Source: Limibacter armeniacum
Lineage (GTDB): Bacteria > Bacteroidota > Bacteroidia > Cytophagales > Flammeovirgaceae
Direction of reading: 5' to 3'
Length of the DNA: 64,000 nucleotides
Assembly: GCF_036880985.1 (NCBI RefSeq)
Contig: NZ_JBAJNO010000002.1
Location: forward strand, 62,001-126,000
A program made the position numbers and the translations under genes. The notes under the pieces are model-generated. The model had not been told where the DNA came from, made no database searches, and saw only the letters and a list, made by a program, of their open reading frames with translations. This document shows, piece by piece, positions 1 to 7,962 of the stretch (positions within the stretch are counted from its first letter, which is position 1; every line of letters begins with the position of its first letter).

Positions 1-324
1 ATGTTCGTCCGTTCAGAACCAGGCTATCCACATGCAGCTTTCTTGTTGATGGACAATGCAATCGTAAGAAAAGAAGAGATTACGGAAGCTGTCAAGAAAG
101 GCTACTTGGTTAGAACGCGCTCCGACATCGAAACTTATGAAGCAAAAGTCAATGACCATAGTCGTAAAGAGGCTGCTTTTGAAAGTGGAGCACAAGTAGT
201 ATCAACTGATTTTTTTAAGTCAGGTAATGTCTACAATACTGATTATGTGGTGAGGATGCCTAATGGAAAAGCGGCTCGAGTTAGTCCCGCAGTAACAAAA
301 GAGTTGACAGCAAGTGCCCAGTAG
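1..324 (+). CDS. Ca2+-dependent phosphoinositide phospholipase C-like protein, C-terminal part
   Basis: This is the last 107 residues of a gene that begins before the window, so the ATG at base 1 is probably an internal methionine. The segment carries the C-terminal signature of the Ca2+-dependent PI-PLC family (PF16670 type): SEPGYPHAAF, then KKGYLVRTRSD, then SGAQVVSTDFF, with a closing stretch RMPNGKAARVSP. In this TIM-barrel family these strands lie near the active site that cleaves phosphodiester bonds of inositol lipids or related glycerophosphodiesters. The substrate here is unknown. The next gene on the same strand is a GH3 glycosidase 47 bp downstream, so the two may be co-transcribed and act on a phospho-sugar substrate; that link is inference. 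The family call rests on remembered sequence patterns. Confidence 0.75.
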   Translation: MFVRSEPGYPHAAFLLMDNAIVRKEEITEAVKKGYLVRTRSDIETYEAKVNDHSRKEAAFESGAQVVSTDFFKSGNVYNTDYVVRMPNGKAARVSPAVTKELTASAQ

Positions 325-371
325 TTTTAAGATGAATAATTTCTCATTCTATTTGAGGTAAAAAAGTTCAG

Positions 372-2327
372 ATGAAAAAATTAATTAGAATTATAGGATA
401 CATCATATTATGTATCCTTTTTTTTGGAGGTGTAGCTTATTCCTTTTTCTATTTTAAATGGATAAGTGAGTCAAAGAAAAATTTATCATTACTAGGGAAA
501 GAGACGCCAATATTGATAGTTGATCAAATCCAATTTAGAGACTTAAACAAGAATGGGAAACTGGATGTTTATGAGGACCATAGAGCCGCTATTGAAGACC
601 GGATCAATGACCTACTTGCCCAGATGAACAATGAAGAAAAGGCAGGTCTTATATTTATCAATAGAATTGCGTTGGGTGAAAATGGTGAAGTGAGTGAAGT
701 CCCATCATTCTCCAATCCCCTGTCTTTTCTGATGGAAAAAGCTTCTGAACAGATTGCCAGAAAGCAAATCAACCATTTCAATATTATGAAGGTCGGTAGT
801 GCTGAAGACCTATTGAAATGGCACAATAACCTTCAGAATATGGCAGAACGAACAAGATTGGGTATACCTGTTACGATCGCAACAAACCCAATTCACGGCG
901 GAGAGGTGAATTTTGGTTCCACTGTATCAACGAGCTTTTTCTCTTATTGGCCATCACCTCTAGGGTTTGGAGCCATTGGAGATATAGCTATCATTCGTGA
1001 GTTTGGAGATATTGCCCGTCAGGAATACCTCGCTGTAGGATTGCGTTGGGCTTTACACCCGATGGGTGACCTTGCGACAGAACCTCGTTGGGCAAGGCTA
1101 AGCGGTACCTTTGGCGAGGATGCCTACCTGAGTGCAAAACTAATGAAAGCCTATATTCTTGGCTTTCAGGGGGACAGCCTGAGCAGCAATAGTGTGGCTT
1201 GTATGTCAAAGCATTTTGCAGGAGGTGGACCTCAAGAGGATGGTTGGGATGCACACTTTGCTTCAGGCAAAGGGCAAGTGTATCCGGGCAACAATTTTGA
1301 CTACCATCTAATTCCTTTTACGGAAGGAGCGTTGGCTGCAAATACAGCTTCGATCATGACAAATTATGCGATTCCTAAAGGAATCGGGAGAGAAGAAGTT
1401 GGGTTTGCCTTTAGCAAGGAAATGGTGACCGACCTTTTGAGAGATTCATTGAAGTTTGATAGGATTGTCTGTTCAGACTGGGGAGTGATCACGGATACTA
1501 GATTCAAGCCAGCGGCCGCTTGGGGTATTGAGGACTTATCCGAGAAGGAAAGGGTATTAAAAGTATTCAATGCTGGAGGTGATATGATTGGTGGGGAGTC
1601 CCGTACAGATCTTGTGCTGGAGTTGATCAAAGAAGGGAAAATATCCCAAAAACGGTTGAATGCTTCCGTAAGAAGAATTCTGAGGGACAAGTTTACCCTA
1701 GGGCTTTTCGACAATCCGTATGTGGATCAAAAGAATCTGGCGCTCTTTGAGAAGGAAGATTTCAAAAGAAAAGGAGAAGAGGCACAAAGAAGGTCATTGG
1801 TACTTCTGAAAAATGAAGACAGTATTTTGCCTTTGGTAAGGCAAACAAAAGTTTACCTTGATGGATTGAAGCCTGAAGCATTTGGTTCATTTGCCAAAGT
1901 AGTAGAGAATGTAGAGGAGGCGGATGTTATTGTACAGAAATTTACAGCTCCGTATAGACCAGCAGATAATTTTATGGAAAACTTCTTCCATCAGGGAAGA
2001 TTGGATTTTACAGAGGATCAGAAGCAAGAAAAATTGGAATTGATTACCAAGAAGCCTACAATCACTATTATGACGATTGACCGCCCGGGTGTTATTCCAG
2101 AGATCAATAAAGCGAGTAAAGCAATGATTGCAGACTTTGAATGTCAGGACAAAATTTTAGCAGAATTGATTTTTGGAGCATTTACCCCTTCAGGGAAGTT
2201 ACCTATTGAAATTCCATCAAGTATGGAGGCTGTTGAAAATCAGCTGGAGGATGTACCTTATGACTCTAAAGACCCTTTGTATCCATTTGGTTTTGGGATT
2301 ACCTATAAGCATGTCGTTAGTAATTAA
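372..2327 (+). CDS. Glycoside hydrolase family 3 protein, membrane-anchored
   Basis: A 651-aa GH3 exo-glycosidase (beta-glucosidase/beta-xylosidase-like; exact sugar unknown). Residues 5-28 form one hydrophobic segment without a lipobox, so it is probably anchored in the inner membrane and faces the periplasm. An N-terminal FRDLNKNGKLDVYED stretch, typical of bacterial GH3 exo-glucosidases, precedes the (beta/alpha)8 domain. The substrate-binding KHFAGGG motif lies near residue 280. The nucleophile is Asp369 in VCSDWGV. The C-terminal alpha/beta sandwich ends with YPFGFGITY, the usual GH3 ending. The start ATG is followed by lysines and then the hydrophobic segment. It lies 47 bp after a PI-PLC-like gene, and a terminator follows at 2456-2483. 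Confidence 0.85.
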   Translation: MKKLIRIIGYIILCILFFGGVAYSFFYFKWISESKKNLSLLGKETPILIVDQIQFRDLNKNGKLDVYEDHRAAIEDRINDLLAQMNNEEKAGLIFINRIALGENGEVSEVPSFSNPLSFLMEKASEQIARKQINHFNIMKVGSAEDLLKWHNNLQNMAERTRLGIPVTIATNPIHGGEVNFGSTVSTSFFSYWPSPLGFGAIGDIAIIREFGDIARQEYLAVGLRWALHPMGDLATEPRWARLSGTFGEDAYLSAKLMKAYILGFQGDSLSSNSVACMSKHFAGGGPQEDGWDAHFASGKGQVYPGNNFDYHLIPFTEGALAANTASIMTNYAIPKGIGREEVGFAFSKEMVTDLLRDSLKFDRIVCSDWGVITDTRFKPAAAWGIEDLSEKERVLKVFNAGGDMIGGESRTDLVLELIKEGKISQKRLNASVRRILRDKFTLGLFDNPYVDQKNLALFEKEDFKRKGEEAQRRSLVLLKNEDSILPLVRQTKVYLDGLKPEAFGSFAKVVENVEEADVIVQKFTAPYRPADNFMENFFHQGRLDFTEDQKQEKLELITKKPTITIMTIDRPGVIPEINKASKAMIADFECQDKILAELIFGAFTPSGKLPIEIPSSMEAVENQLEDVPYDSKDPLYPFGFGITYKHVVSN

Positions 2328-2455
2328 GTATTTCAATGCTTAGAAATTATGATAGTTAAAATCATGTTCTTAGAACTCATTCTCTCTTACTCGATTTATG
2401 CAATCAATAATAACCATTACTAGAACGAACTTGCTTTCCTGATATACTCTTCTAA

Positions 2456-2483
2456 AGCCAGTCACTATTGTTGACTGGCTTTT
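2456..2483 (+). terminator. Rho-independent terminator after the GH3 gene
   Basis: A 9-bp perfect stem (AGCCAGTCA / TGACTGGCT) with a 7-nt loop is followed by a short T run. It lies about 130 bp after the GH3 stop. The rest of the 2328-2665 gap, between convergent genes, shows nothing else recognisable. Confidence 0.6.
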
Positions 2484-2665
2484 CAAAGTACATTGAATAC
2501 GTTGTATTATTTAGCTTATTTCCAATAAAACCTCAGGATAACTCATTCTGTCCTTGACCCATCTTGCAAAAGCAGACGATAAGTCAGGATTGCGCATGTC
2601 TTACCATTCTTGAAAGGAGCTTTAAATTATATTTCATAAAAATTACTCTTAATGCCTACCAACCG

Positions 2666-3301
2666 TTATTCTTGCTTTAATGTCCTGATATCTGCTATCA
2701 GTTGTTGAATAGCGTTTTTGTTTAGTCCATTGTAGATGCCACGGATATGGCGGTTACCGTCAACCAGTACAAAATTTTCGGTGTGTAGAAACTCATCTGC
2801 TTTCTTCTGTACTCCAAGATTCTCCTCTATAAAATAAGCTTGTCTTCCTAGTTGATAGATCTCATCACGATTGCCTGTTACCAGATGCCACTTGCCAGAC
2901 GTTACGTGATGCTCCTGAGCATATTTTTTTAGGATAGGAACTGAATCTGTTTCAGGAGTAACTGAATGTGATAGCAGCAATACATCATCATCATGTTGGA
3001 ATTCATCTTGTAGCAAAGACATGTTTTCTGTCATTTTTGGACAGATACCAGGGCAGGAGGTGAAAAAGAAATCCGCAACATATACCTTGCCCTTGAATGT
3101 AGTATCTGTTACCTGCTCTCCGTCTTGGTTGATCAGGCTAAAGGCAGGAATCTGGTGGAGGAGTTGGATTTCTTTGCTACCGTCTTCCAGCCACAAGGGC
3201 GTGAAATTGGCTTCATTAAAATAGGGGAGCTTGTCTACACGACTTTGTTTTTCATCTGAACTGCTGCGTTGGCAACCTACCAAAAGTGTTCCCACCATCA
3301 T
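2666..3301 (-). CDS. SCO1/SenC family copper chaperone-like protein
   Basis: A SCO1/SenC/PrrC thioredoxin-fold protein. It has the copper-binding CxxxC motif in TSCPGICPKM and a conserved distal histidine in LHTENFVLVD, within a PAFSLINQDG...GKVYVADFFF thioredoxin fold. SCO proteins deliver copper to the CuA site of cytochrome oxidase or act as redox chaperones in the periplasm. A lipobox-like LLVGCQ suggests a lipoprotein. The open frame extends back to 3460, but that would overlap the upstream MORN gene by 143 bp. The ATG at 3301 lies 16 bp after that gene's stop and is chosen here, although it leaves an unusually short signal sequence. It is the last gene of the seven-gene ECF operon (6426-2666), which points to metal or redox homeostasis. 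Confidence 0.82.
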   Translation of the reverse strand: MMVGTLLVGCQRSSSDEKQSRVDKLPYFNEANFTPLWLEDGSKEIQLLHQIPAFSLINQDGEQVTDTTFKGKVYVADFFFTSCPGICPKMTENMSLLQDEFQHDDDVLLLSHSVTPETDSVPILKKYAQEHHVTSGKWHLVTGNRDEIYQLGRQAYFIEENLGVQKKADEFLHTENFVLVDGNRHIRGIYNGLNKNAIQQLIADIRTLKQE

Positions 3302-3317
3302 TCCCCAGATCCAGCGT

Positions 3318-3902
3318 TTAATAAAGTACTTGCTCGTTATCCAGCTTAAAGCAAAGCTTGGAGCGTTTGAGTCCGAATATCCTTCCATTTTTTGCTTCAT
3401 AGTTATTGTAAATTTTTCCGTTTTTCCGCCATGATTGCTGTAAACCTTCTTCTTTTCCATCTACGAGATTCATCTTCTTGAACTTGGCTCCATTGCTATA
3501 CCATTGCCACTGTGTTCCATTGGCTTTACCTTGTTTATATTGGTATTTGGTACGGAGGTGTCCATTACTCCACCATGTACGTGAGATACCATGCAATTTA
3601 CCTTTGGCATAAGTAGCCTCGTAGCTTTTGATACCTGTCAAGAACCACTTCTGTTCAAGACTTTCTTTCTTTCCATCCAAATAGGTAATGCGAGATGCCC
3701 GTTGACCATTAGTGTAGAAAGACTCAGATGACCCACTGAAAGGTTGGTCTAGATAGTAGACCAACCCGGTTTGTGGATTTAGTACCACCTTGCTTGCGGG
3801 CAAGGTGGTACCTGGTTCAGCAGTTCTGGCATCTGGCTTACAGCTGTTACCTAGAACTGTAATCCATAGCAGAAGCCCTGTCAGATAATGCTTCACTCTC
3901 AT
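3318..3902 (-). CDS. MORN-repeat variant (YwqK-like) lipoprotein
   Basis: A 194-aa putative lipoprotein with signal LTGLLLWITVLGNSC, cysteine at residue 21. It carries four to five tandem repeats of about 22 residues (FYTNGQRAS, WFLTGIKSYEATY, WWSNGHLRTKYQY, WYSNGAKFKKMNL, WRKNGKIYNNYEA), the pattern of MORN_2/YwqK-type proteins. Such repeats form beta-hairpin scaffolds, and no enzymatic role is known for them. The gene starts 6 bp after the preceding small gene and lies 16 bp before the SCO1-like gene, so it is part of the operon. The 'antitoxin' label sometimes given to YwqK homologues has no support from this context. Confidence 0.72.
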   Translation of the reverse strand: MRVKHYLTGLLLWITVLGNSCKPDARTAEPGTTLPASKVVLNPQTGLVYYLDQPFSGSSESFYTNGQRASRITYLDGKKESLEQKWFLTGIKSYEATYAKGKLHGISRTWWSNGHLRTKYQYKQGKANGTQWQWYSNGAKFKKMNLVDGKEEGLQQSWRKNGKIYNNYEAKNGRIFGLKRSKLCFKLDNEQVLY

Positions 3903-3908
3903 AGCAGC

Positions 3909-4172
3909 TTACCTTTTTGGTAGATGACCATTCTCAGGCTTCAGTGCATTTTTGGTTTCCAAATTGGAGAAGCAACCGCCTATGTCCAGATCAATTTCAT
4001 TGTAATCATTTTTCAGAGATACTTTAACCTCTGATACTTCTAGTTTGCCTCCCTTGTTCCGCATAATTTCTTCAGCATTGAGACTTTCTTTTTTCTGTGG
4101 AAGTTGTTGTGTAAAGGCAAAAGCCGGCTTGGCCATCCATGAGAGGATAGCTGCCATCATTATATTTCTCAT
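3909..4172 (-). CDS. Small exported hypothetical protein
   Basis: An 87-aa protein I do not recognise. It starts MRNIMMAAILSWMAKPAFAF, a plausible cleavable signal peptide ending in AFA. The mature part is short and polar, with a segment KLEVSEVKVSLKNDYNEIDLDIGGC that could be a beta-strand pair. It lies 14 bp after the YHYH gene and 6 bp before the MORN lipoprotein gene, so co-transcription and an envelope role are likely. Both are inferred from context. Confidence 0.55.
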   Translation of the reverse strand: MRNIMMAAILSWMAKPAFAFTQQLPQKKESLNAEEIMRNKGGKLEVSEVKVSLKNDYNEIDLDIGGCFSNLETKNALKPENGHLPKR

Positions 4173-4186
4173 AATTGGATTCGGAT

Positions 4187-5002
4187 TTATTGGATGTTGC
4201 TGGGTGTTCCCTGAAAATCACCAGGGAAAAGAATATAGAAAGAGTTGAGATACAGCTCATTCATAATGTGGTAATGATACTCATTATCCGGATTGTGCTG
4301 GGTAGTGCTTGTATGTCCACCTGATGCATCTAAGTCAGTAGGGTAGGTGCCGGTCGCATGGCATTTCCTACCATAGAGAAAAAAGCCGTCAGACATGATT
4401 CCAATCAGATTTTCATCATCATTGGACCATGCTTTAGGTTCAAGGTGGTAGTGGTAACTTTGCGGTCCAGTATGGGCTGCAGTGTAGTCCAGTGATACGA
4501 TGGCATCGTCCAGTGGTACATTAGGGCCTTCTTCATCGTTATAGATCATCGCACCACTGACAGCCATACCGATTGGCCCCAGCCCTGTGGCATAAGAGTT
4601 TGAGGCCTTATCAGGGTTGGAGGGTACTCTTAAGGTATAAGAGCCGTTAAAGTCATCGATATTACCAGGTGCCATATGCTCATAGCTTGTAACAGTAGGT
4701 TCCACAAAAAGTGGATGATTCTGTTCTGCTGCTGGAGTGGTGATCGCACTACCCATAGGGTCTGTTGCAGATCTTGTTGTTGTGTTGGACCAGTAAGGAG
4801 ACGTGTGGTTTGGGAGACCATTGGATTCCAGTACAACCTCATCGCCATCCCTGTAGATAGTGAAGTTGTTACTGTCAAACTCCGCAAATGCAGCATGCAG
4901 TTCACCAGCATCAGTACTTTCTGCTGTGTTGTCACTTTCACATGCCCCAAAGAATAGGGCAGCTGAAAGCAGGCCCAGTCGGAAAAACATTTTTTGATTC
5001 AT
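4187..5002 (-). CDS. YHYH domain lipoprotein
   Basis: A 271-aa protein with a lipoprotein signal (LLSAALFFGACES, lipid cysteine near residue 21). The C-terminal half is a YHYH domain, named for its repeated motif: SYHYHLEP near residue 190 and NEYHYHIMN near residue 245. Between them are IGIMSDGFFLYG and DLDASGGHT, which are typical of the family. The function of YHYH domains is not established. The clustered histidines look suited to metal binding, but that is inference. It sits between the ECF sigma/sensor genes and the SCO1-like gene, which is consistent with a role in metal handling. Confidence 0.82.
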   Translation of the reverse strand: MNQKMFFRLGLLSAALFFGACESDNTAESTDAGELHAAFAEFDSNNFTIYRDGDEVVLESNGLPNHTSPYWSNTTTRSATDPMGSAITTPAAEQNHPLFVEPTVTSYEHMAPGNIDDFNGSYTLRVPSNPDKASNSYATGLGPIGMAVSGAMIYNDEEGPNVPLDDAIVSLDYTAAHTGPQSYHYHLEPKAWSNDDENLIGIMSDGFFLYGRKCHATGTYPTDLDASGGHTSTTQHNPDNEYHYHIMNELYLNSFYILFPGDFQGTPSNIQ

Positions 5003-5049
5003 TGGATTTAAGTTTTTTGATGAATGTTTTTCCTTTAGACCTTACTTGT

Positions 5050-5508
5050 TTAGAAATCCTTCGGTGGTGGTGATTTTTTTTCTTTTTCTCCTAAAATATG
5101 TTCCAGTGCTCCTGTCATGAATTGGTCAAAAAATGGCTTTTGCGAGGGTTTAAGCATAGTTTTTACATCATGAAAGTGTTGGTAGGTTAGTACAATTTTT
5201 TTTCCTTCTTCCATCTGGATTTTTGCTAGAATCTCTTGGGAAGGGGTAGTTTCCTGCTGCAAGGCACTAAAATATTGTACGAGTAGATCCTGTTGCTTCT
5301 GGTCGATCTCCCTGATGGCTTGTTGGTGTTTATGGGCAAGCGTAAGGAAGTGCTGCTCCTGCTGCTTGTCAAGTTGTAATAACATATGGAGTGGCCTACT
5401 TCCTGGATGTCGGTGGTCAGGCTTGGTGAGAACAAAAAAGGCGACCATACCCAGATTGATAAGCAATAATAGAATTGCAACCAGCTTGTAAAGCTTCAGT
5501 TTTGACAT
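5050..5508 (-). CDS. Periplasmic heavy-metal-sensor-like (Spy/CnrX-type) protein
   Basis: A 152-aa protein with an N-terminal membrane segment (LVAILLLLINLGMVAFFVL) and a helical, Gln/His-rich periplasmic part: LQLDKQQEQHFLTLAHKHQQAIREID and a second helix pair around LTYQHFHDVKTMLKPSQKPFFDQFM. This is the four-helix-hairpin pattern of the CpxP/Spy/CnrX superfamily, and the '.L.PEQ/..F..FM' end is typical. Several histidines (HRHP, AHKHQ, QHFHD) could bind metal. Its ATG shares one base with the stop codon of the preceding 94-aa gene, indicating translational coupling. With that gene and the sigma factor it mirrors the cnrYXH arrangement (anti-sigma, sensor, sigma). Confidence 0.68.
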   Translation of the reverse strand: MSKLKLYKLVAILLLLINLGMVAFFVLTKPDHRHPGSRPLHMLLQLDKQQEQHFLTLAHKHQQAIREIDQKQQDLLVQYFSALQQETTPSQEILAKIQMEEGKKIVLTYQHFHDVKTMLKPSQKPFFDQFMTGALEHILGEKEKKSPPPKDF

Positions 5509-5792
5509 TATTCGTACAGGTTATAATTGGAAATTAAGGTAGTCTGCTCATAAGGACTGACCCTTTCTTGGTTACCTTGTTTTTGGGTAAAGTGGAGGAT
5601 ACCCCAAACGTTGAGTGAAATGACCAAGGCAGCAGCGACCATCATCCTCCTAAGTTCAGAGGAAGATACAGGCTGTTGCATTGCATTCCACCTGCTTTCA
5701 ATTTTACCAAACAAAGCCTTGTTTGGTTGGGCACGTTGACTGTCTTTCATGCTATTGAGCACTTGCTCTCTCCAGTCATTTTCTGATTTCAT
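5508..5792 (-). CDS. Small single-pass membrane protein, probable anti-sigma factor
   Basis: A 94-aa protein with a charged cytoplasmic N-terminus (about 48 residues), one transmembrane helix (LRRMMVAAALVISLNVWGILHF, about residues 47-68) and a short periplasmic tail. I do not recognise a family. Size, topology and position between an ECF sigma gene and a periplasmic sensor gene fit a CnrY-like anti-sigma factor that would hold the sigma factor at the membrane. That role is inferred. It starts 19 bp after the sigma gene stop and overlaps the sensor gene start by one base. Confidence 0.6.
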   Translation of the reverse strand: MKSENDWREQVLNSMKDSQRAQPNKALFGKIESRWNAMQQPVSSSELRRMMVAAALVISLNVWGILHFTQKQGNQERVSPYEQTTLISNYNLYE

Positions 5793-5811
5793 ATTTTTCC
5801 TATTTAGACAC

Positions 5812-6426
5812 TTACTTTTCAGAATTCCTTCGGTTAGGATACAATTTAGTCAACCGCTCCCGCAATGATTTTTTGGCGCGTTGAAGTAAAGATTCTGTGG
5901 CTTTGAGTGAGATTTCCATCACGTCCGCTACTTCCTGACGAGGTAGCTCCTCGATATAGCTGAGGATAAAGGCTGTTTTTTGGTTGTCAGGTAGTCCATC
6001 AATGACACGATAGAGCATCTTGGCTTCTTCCTTTTTCTCCATACTGACACCAGGATGTTCAAAATCTGTGTAGGTTGTGTCTTCCTTACCAAATTGCAGG
6101 AAAGCAAAACGTTTCTTCCGTTTGACTGTACTCAAGGCCGTATTAATGGCAATGCGGTAAATCCAAGTACTGACAGTGGAATTGCCCTCAAATTTATGGG
6201 CTGCTTTGCAGATTTTTAGGAATACATCCTGAGTGATTTCTTCTGCTTCCGGTACATTTTTGACGTAGCTCAGTGCTGTATTGTACACTTTTGCAGCATA
6301 CCGATCATACAAGTTCTGAAGGGCATCCGTGTCGCCTTTTGCAATCGCTTCTATAAGCTGCTGGTCTGTATTCACGTATCTGTTTTTTTCCTGTGTACAA
6401 ATATAAGAGGCTTTTCTTTCCATCAC
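5812..6426 (-). CDS. ECF RNA polymerase sigma-70 factor
   Basis: A 204-aa ECF sigma factor. The sigma2 region runs from about residue 22 (IEAIAKGDTDALQNLYDRYAAKVY) through EAEEITQDVFLKIC and FEGNSTVSTWIYRIAIN. The sigma4 region near residues 130-190 contains LPDNQKTAFILSYIEELPRQEVADVMEIS and ATESLLQRAKKSLRERL, a helix-turn-helix that contacts the -35 element. The first 18 or so residues are not conserved-looking, so a GTG at about 6375 could be the true start. It is first in the operon running down to 2666 and probably directs that operon's transcription. The divergent TetR gene starts 79 bp away. Confidence 0.87.
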   Translation of the reverse strand: MMERKASYICTQEKNRYVNTDQQLIEAIAKGDTDALQNLYDRYAAKVYNTALSYVKNVPEAEEITQDVFLKICKAAHKFEGNSTVSTWIYRIAINTALSTVKRKKRFAFLQFGKEDTTYTDFEHPGVSMEKKEEAKMLYRVIDGLPDNQKTAFILSYIEELPRQEVADVMEISLKATESLLQRAKKSLRERLTKLYPNRRNSEK

Positions 6427-6457
6427 ACATAGGATTAGAGGAGATGATAGAAGTGTA

Positions 6458-6489
6458 TTTGCTTTTTACTAAACGGTTGGTTAGTTTTG
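6458..6489 (+). promoter_or_regulatory. Promoter of the TetR gene with overlapping operator palindrome
   Basis: A Bacteroidota-type promoter is visible: -33 TTTG at 6458-6461 and -7 TAGTTTTG (TAnnTTTG) at 6482-6489, separated by 20 nt and 16 bp before the ATG at 6506. An imperfect palindrome, ACTAAACGGTTGGTTAGT (6468-6485), lies between and across these elements. The same ACTAAAC half-site recurs at 7173-7190 before the next gene. Autorepression by the TetR protein is the natural reading; binding itself is inference. Confidence 0.6.
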
Positions 6490-6505
6490 TATTCAACAGA
6501 AGAAT

Positions 6506-7072
6506 ATGGCCAGGAAAAAAGAATATATAGAAAGCGAGGTAATTGAAAAAGCCATGAACCTTTTTTGGAGAAATGGCTTTGAGACCACTTCCATGCAACT
6601 ACTTGAGAAGGAAATGGGAATCAATAAATTCTCTATCTATGCTAGTTTTGGCAACAAAAATGGCGTCTTTATTGAAAGCATCAAATGCTATAGACAGAAG
6701 CTGACTCCACTGCTTGATAAGTTGGTCGCATCTGCTGAGGGTGTAGAAGCGCTTAAACAATATTTCTATGGTTTTATCTCTTTTTCAAGAGAAAAAGATG
6801 GTGCTGGAAAGGGTTGTCTGATAACAAATGCAGCCAATGAGATTGGAAAGGATGCTGACCCGAAAATAAAGGCAGAACTCTATAAGTTTACGGATGAAAT
6901 CAGAGGCATTTTCAGAGGCAAGCTTGCTCAGAGCTCTACGAGCAGTCAACAGCAGTTGGATGTACAGGCAGATTACCTGCTTATTTCTATGTTTGGCTTA
7001 GCATCTGCCTCTAGAACCTTTAATCAGGTTCAGTTAACCAATTACATCGAACAAGTTTTTACAAATCTTTAA
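6506..7072 (+). CDS. TetR/AcrR family transcriptional regulator
   Basis: A 188-aa TetR-type repressor. The N-terminal DNA-binding domain (residues 8-55) has the canonical order: VIEKAMNLFWRNGFETTSMQLL, then EKEMGINKFSIYASFGNKNGVFIESI, the helix-turn-helix with its Y-x-F-x-N-K end. The C-terminal ligand domain contains GCLITNAANEIG, the pattern seen in NemR/AcrR-like members that often sense electrophiles or oxidants. It lies upstream of an AhpD-like and a peroxiredoxin-like gene, so an oxidative or electrophile stress signal is likely. Matching palindromes occur in its own promoter (6468-6485) and before the next gene (7173-7190). Confidence 0.87.
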   Translation: MARKKEYIESEVIEKAMNLFWRNGFETTSMQLLEKEMGINKFSIYASFGNKNGVFIESIKCYRQKLTPLLDKLVASAEGVEALKQYFYGFISFSREKDGAGKGCLITNAANEIGKDADPKIKAELYKFTDEIRGIFRGKLAQSSTSSQQQLDVQADYLLISMFGLASASRTFNQVQLTNYIEQVFTNL

Positions 7073-7172
7073 TTAAATACTTTTCTGACTAGGAGAATTC
7101 ACCGCAAGTAACTGATACGTATTAGGATCGTTACAAGCAGAAATTATGGATCAGAATAATTTTTACACTATA

Positions 7173-7190
7173 ACTAAACAATCGTTTAGT
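7173..7190 (+). promoter_or_regulatory. Probable TetR operator upstream of the AhpD-like gene
   Basis: ACTAAACAATCGTTTAGT is a near-perfect palindrome: 7-bp arms ACTAAAC / GTTTAGT around AATC, extended by TA on both sides to 7171-7192. It lies 23 bp before the ATG at 7214 and shares its half-site with the palindrome in the TetR promoter at 6468-6485. Confidence 0.65.
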
Positions 7191-7213
7191 TATTAAAACA
7201 AATAATACTAGTT

Positions 7214-7762
7214 ATGAAATCATTCAAAATTCACAACATCGAGACAGCCCCTGAAAAAAGTAAAACATTGTTAGAGGGCTCACAGAAAGCCAACGGGTTT
7301 ATTCCTAATCTTCATGGAGTTTTGGCAGAGTCACCTGAACTGTTTAAGGCTTATCAATCACTTCATGAGTTATTTATGAACACTTCTTTTGATAAAGAGG
7401 AGTTGACAGTAGTATGGCAGACAATCAATGTTGAGCATGCATGCCATTACTGTGTACCAGCCCATACAGCTATTGCCAATATGATGAAGGTAGATACTGA
7501 AATTACTGAGGCCTTGAGGAACAGCACTAAGATGCCTACTGAAAAATTGCAAATACTACATGAAATGACGCTGTCTTTGACAAGAAACAGAGGCAATGTA
7601 ACAGATGCTGAGGTGGAGGCATTTTTTGTTGTAGGATATGAGCAGAAACACCTGCTTGAAATTATTCTTGGTATTTCACAGAAAGTGATCAGTAACTATA
7701 CGAACCGTATTGCTGAGACAGCATTGGATCAGCCGTTTAATGGGTTTGCTTGGTCGAAATAA
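7214..7762 (+). CDS. Carboxymuconolactone decarboxylase family (AhpD-like) protein
   Basis: A 182-aa all-helical protein of the CMD/AhpD superfamily. The redox motif ACHYCVPAHTA (CxxCxxxH) lies near residues 77-87, preceded by EELTVVWQTINVE, as in alkylhydroperoxidase-like members. AhpD-type proteins reduce peroxiredoxins or peroxides through the CxxC pair; many homologues have unknown substrates. It is cytoplasmic, with no signal peptide. A palindrome directly upstream matches one in the TetR gene promoter, so it is probably repressed by that TetR protein. A peroxiredoxin-like gene follows 200 bp downstream, which supports a peroxide-defence function. Confidence 0.82.
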   Translation: MKSFKIHNIETAPEKSKTLLEGSQKANGFIPNLHGVLAESPELFKAYQSLHELFMNTSFDKEELTVVWQTINVEHACHYCVPAHTAIANMMKVDTEITEALRNSTKMPTEKLQILHEMTLSLTRNRGNVTDAEVEAFFVVGYEQKHLLEIILGISQKVISNYTNRIAETALDQPFNGFAWSK

Positions 7763-7962
7763 ACCTATTTTCCAAAAGTAGTTTTATGCAAGGAGGTTTG
7801 TTTTGCTTTATATATATAAATAATCCAGACTATTGGAAAGTGTTTGTGTTGTGGTAATTGATTATTTATCAGGGTGTTTATGCTTTTTAGGTCTTAACCT
7901 ATTTGTGTATGTAATTTAAATGATTGCTTGATTATATCAATTTGATTCTAAGACGAAAATAG

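Noticed and set aside
3302-3460. N-terminal extension of the SCO1-like frame
   Set aside because: It would overlap the MORN gene by 143 bp and has no signal-peptide-like character, so the later ATG at 3301 is used.
3318-3902. Antitoxin of a toxin-antitoxin pair (YwqK annotation)
   Set aside because: No toxin gene is adjacent and the protein is an exported lipoprotein inside a metal/redox-type operon.
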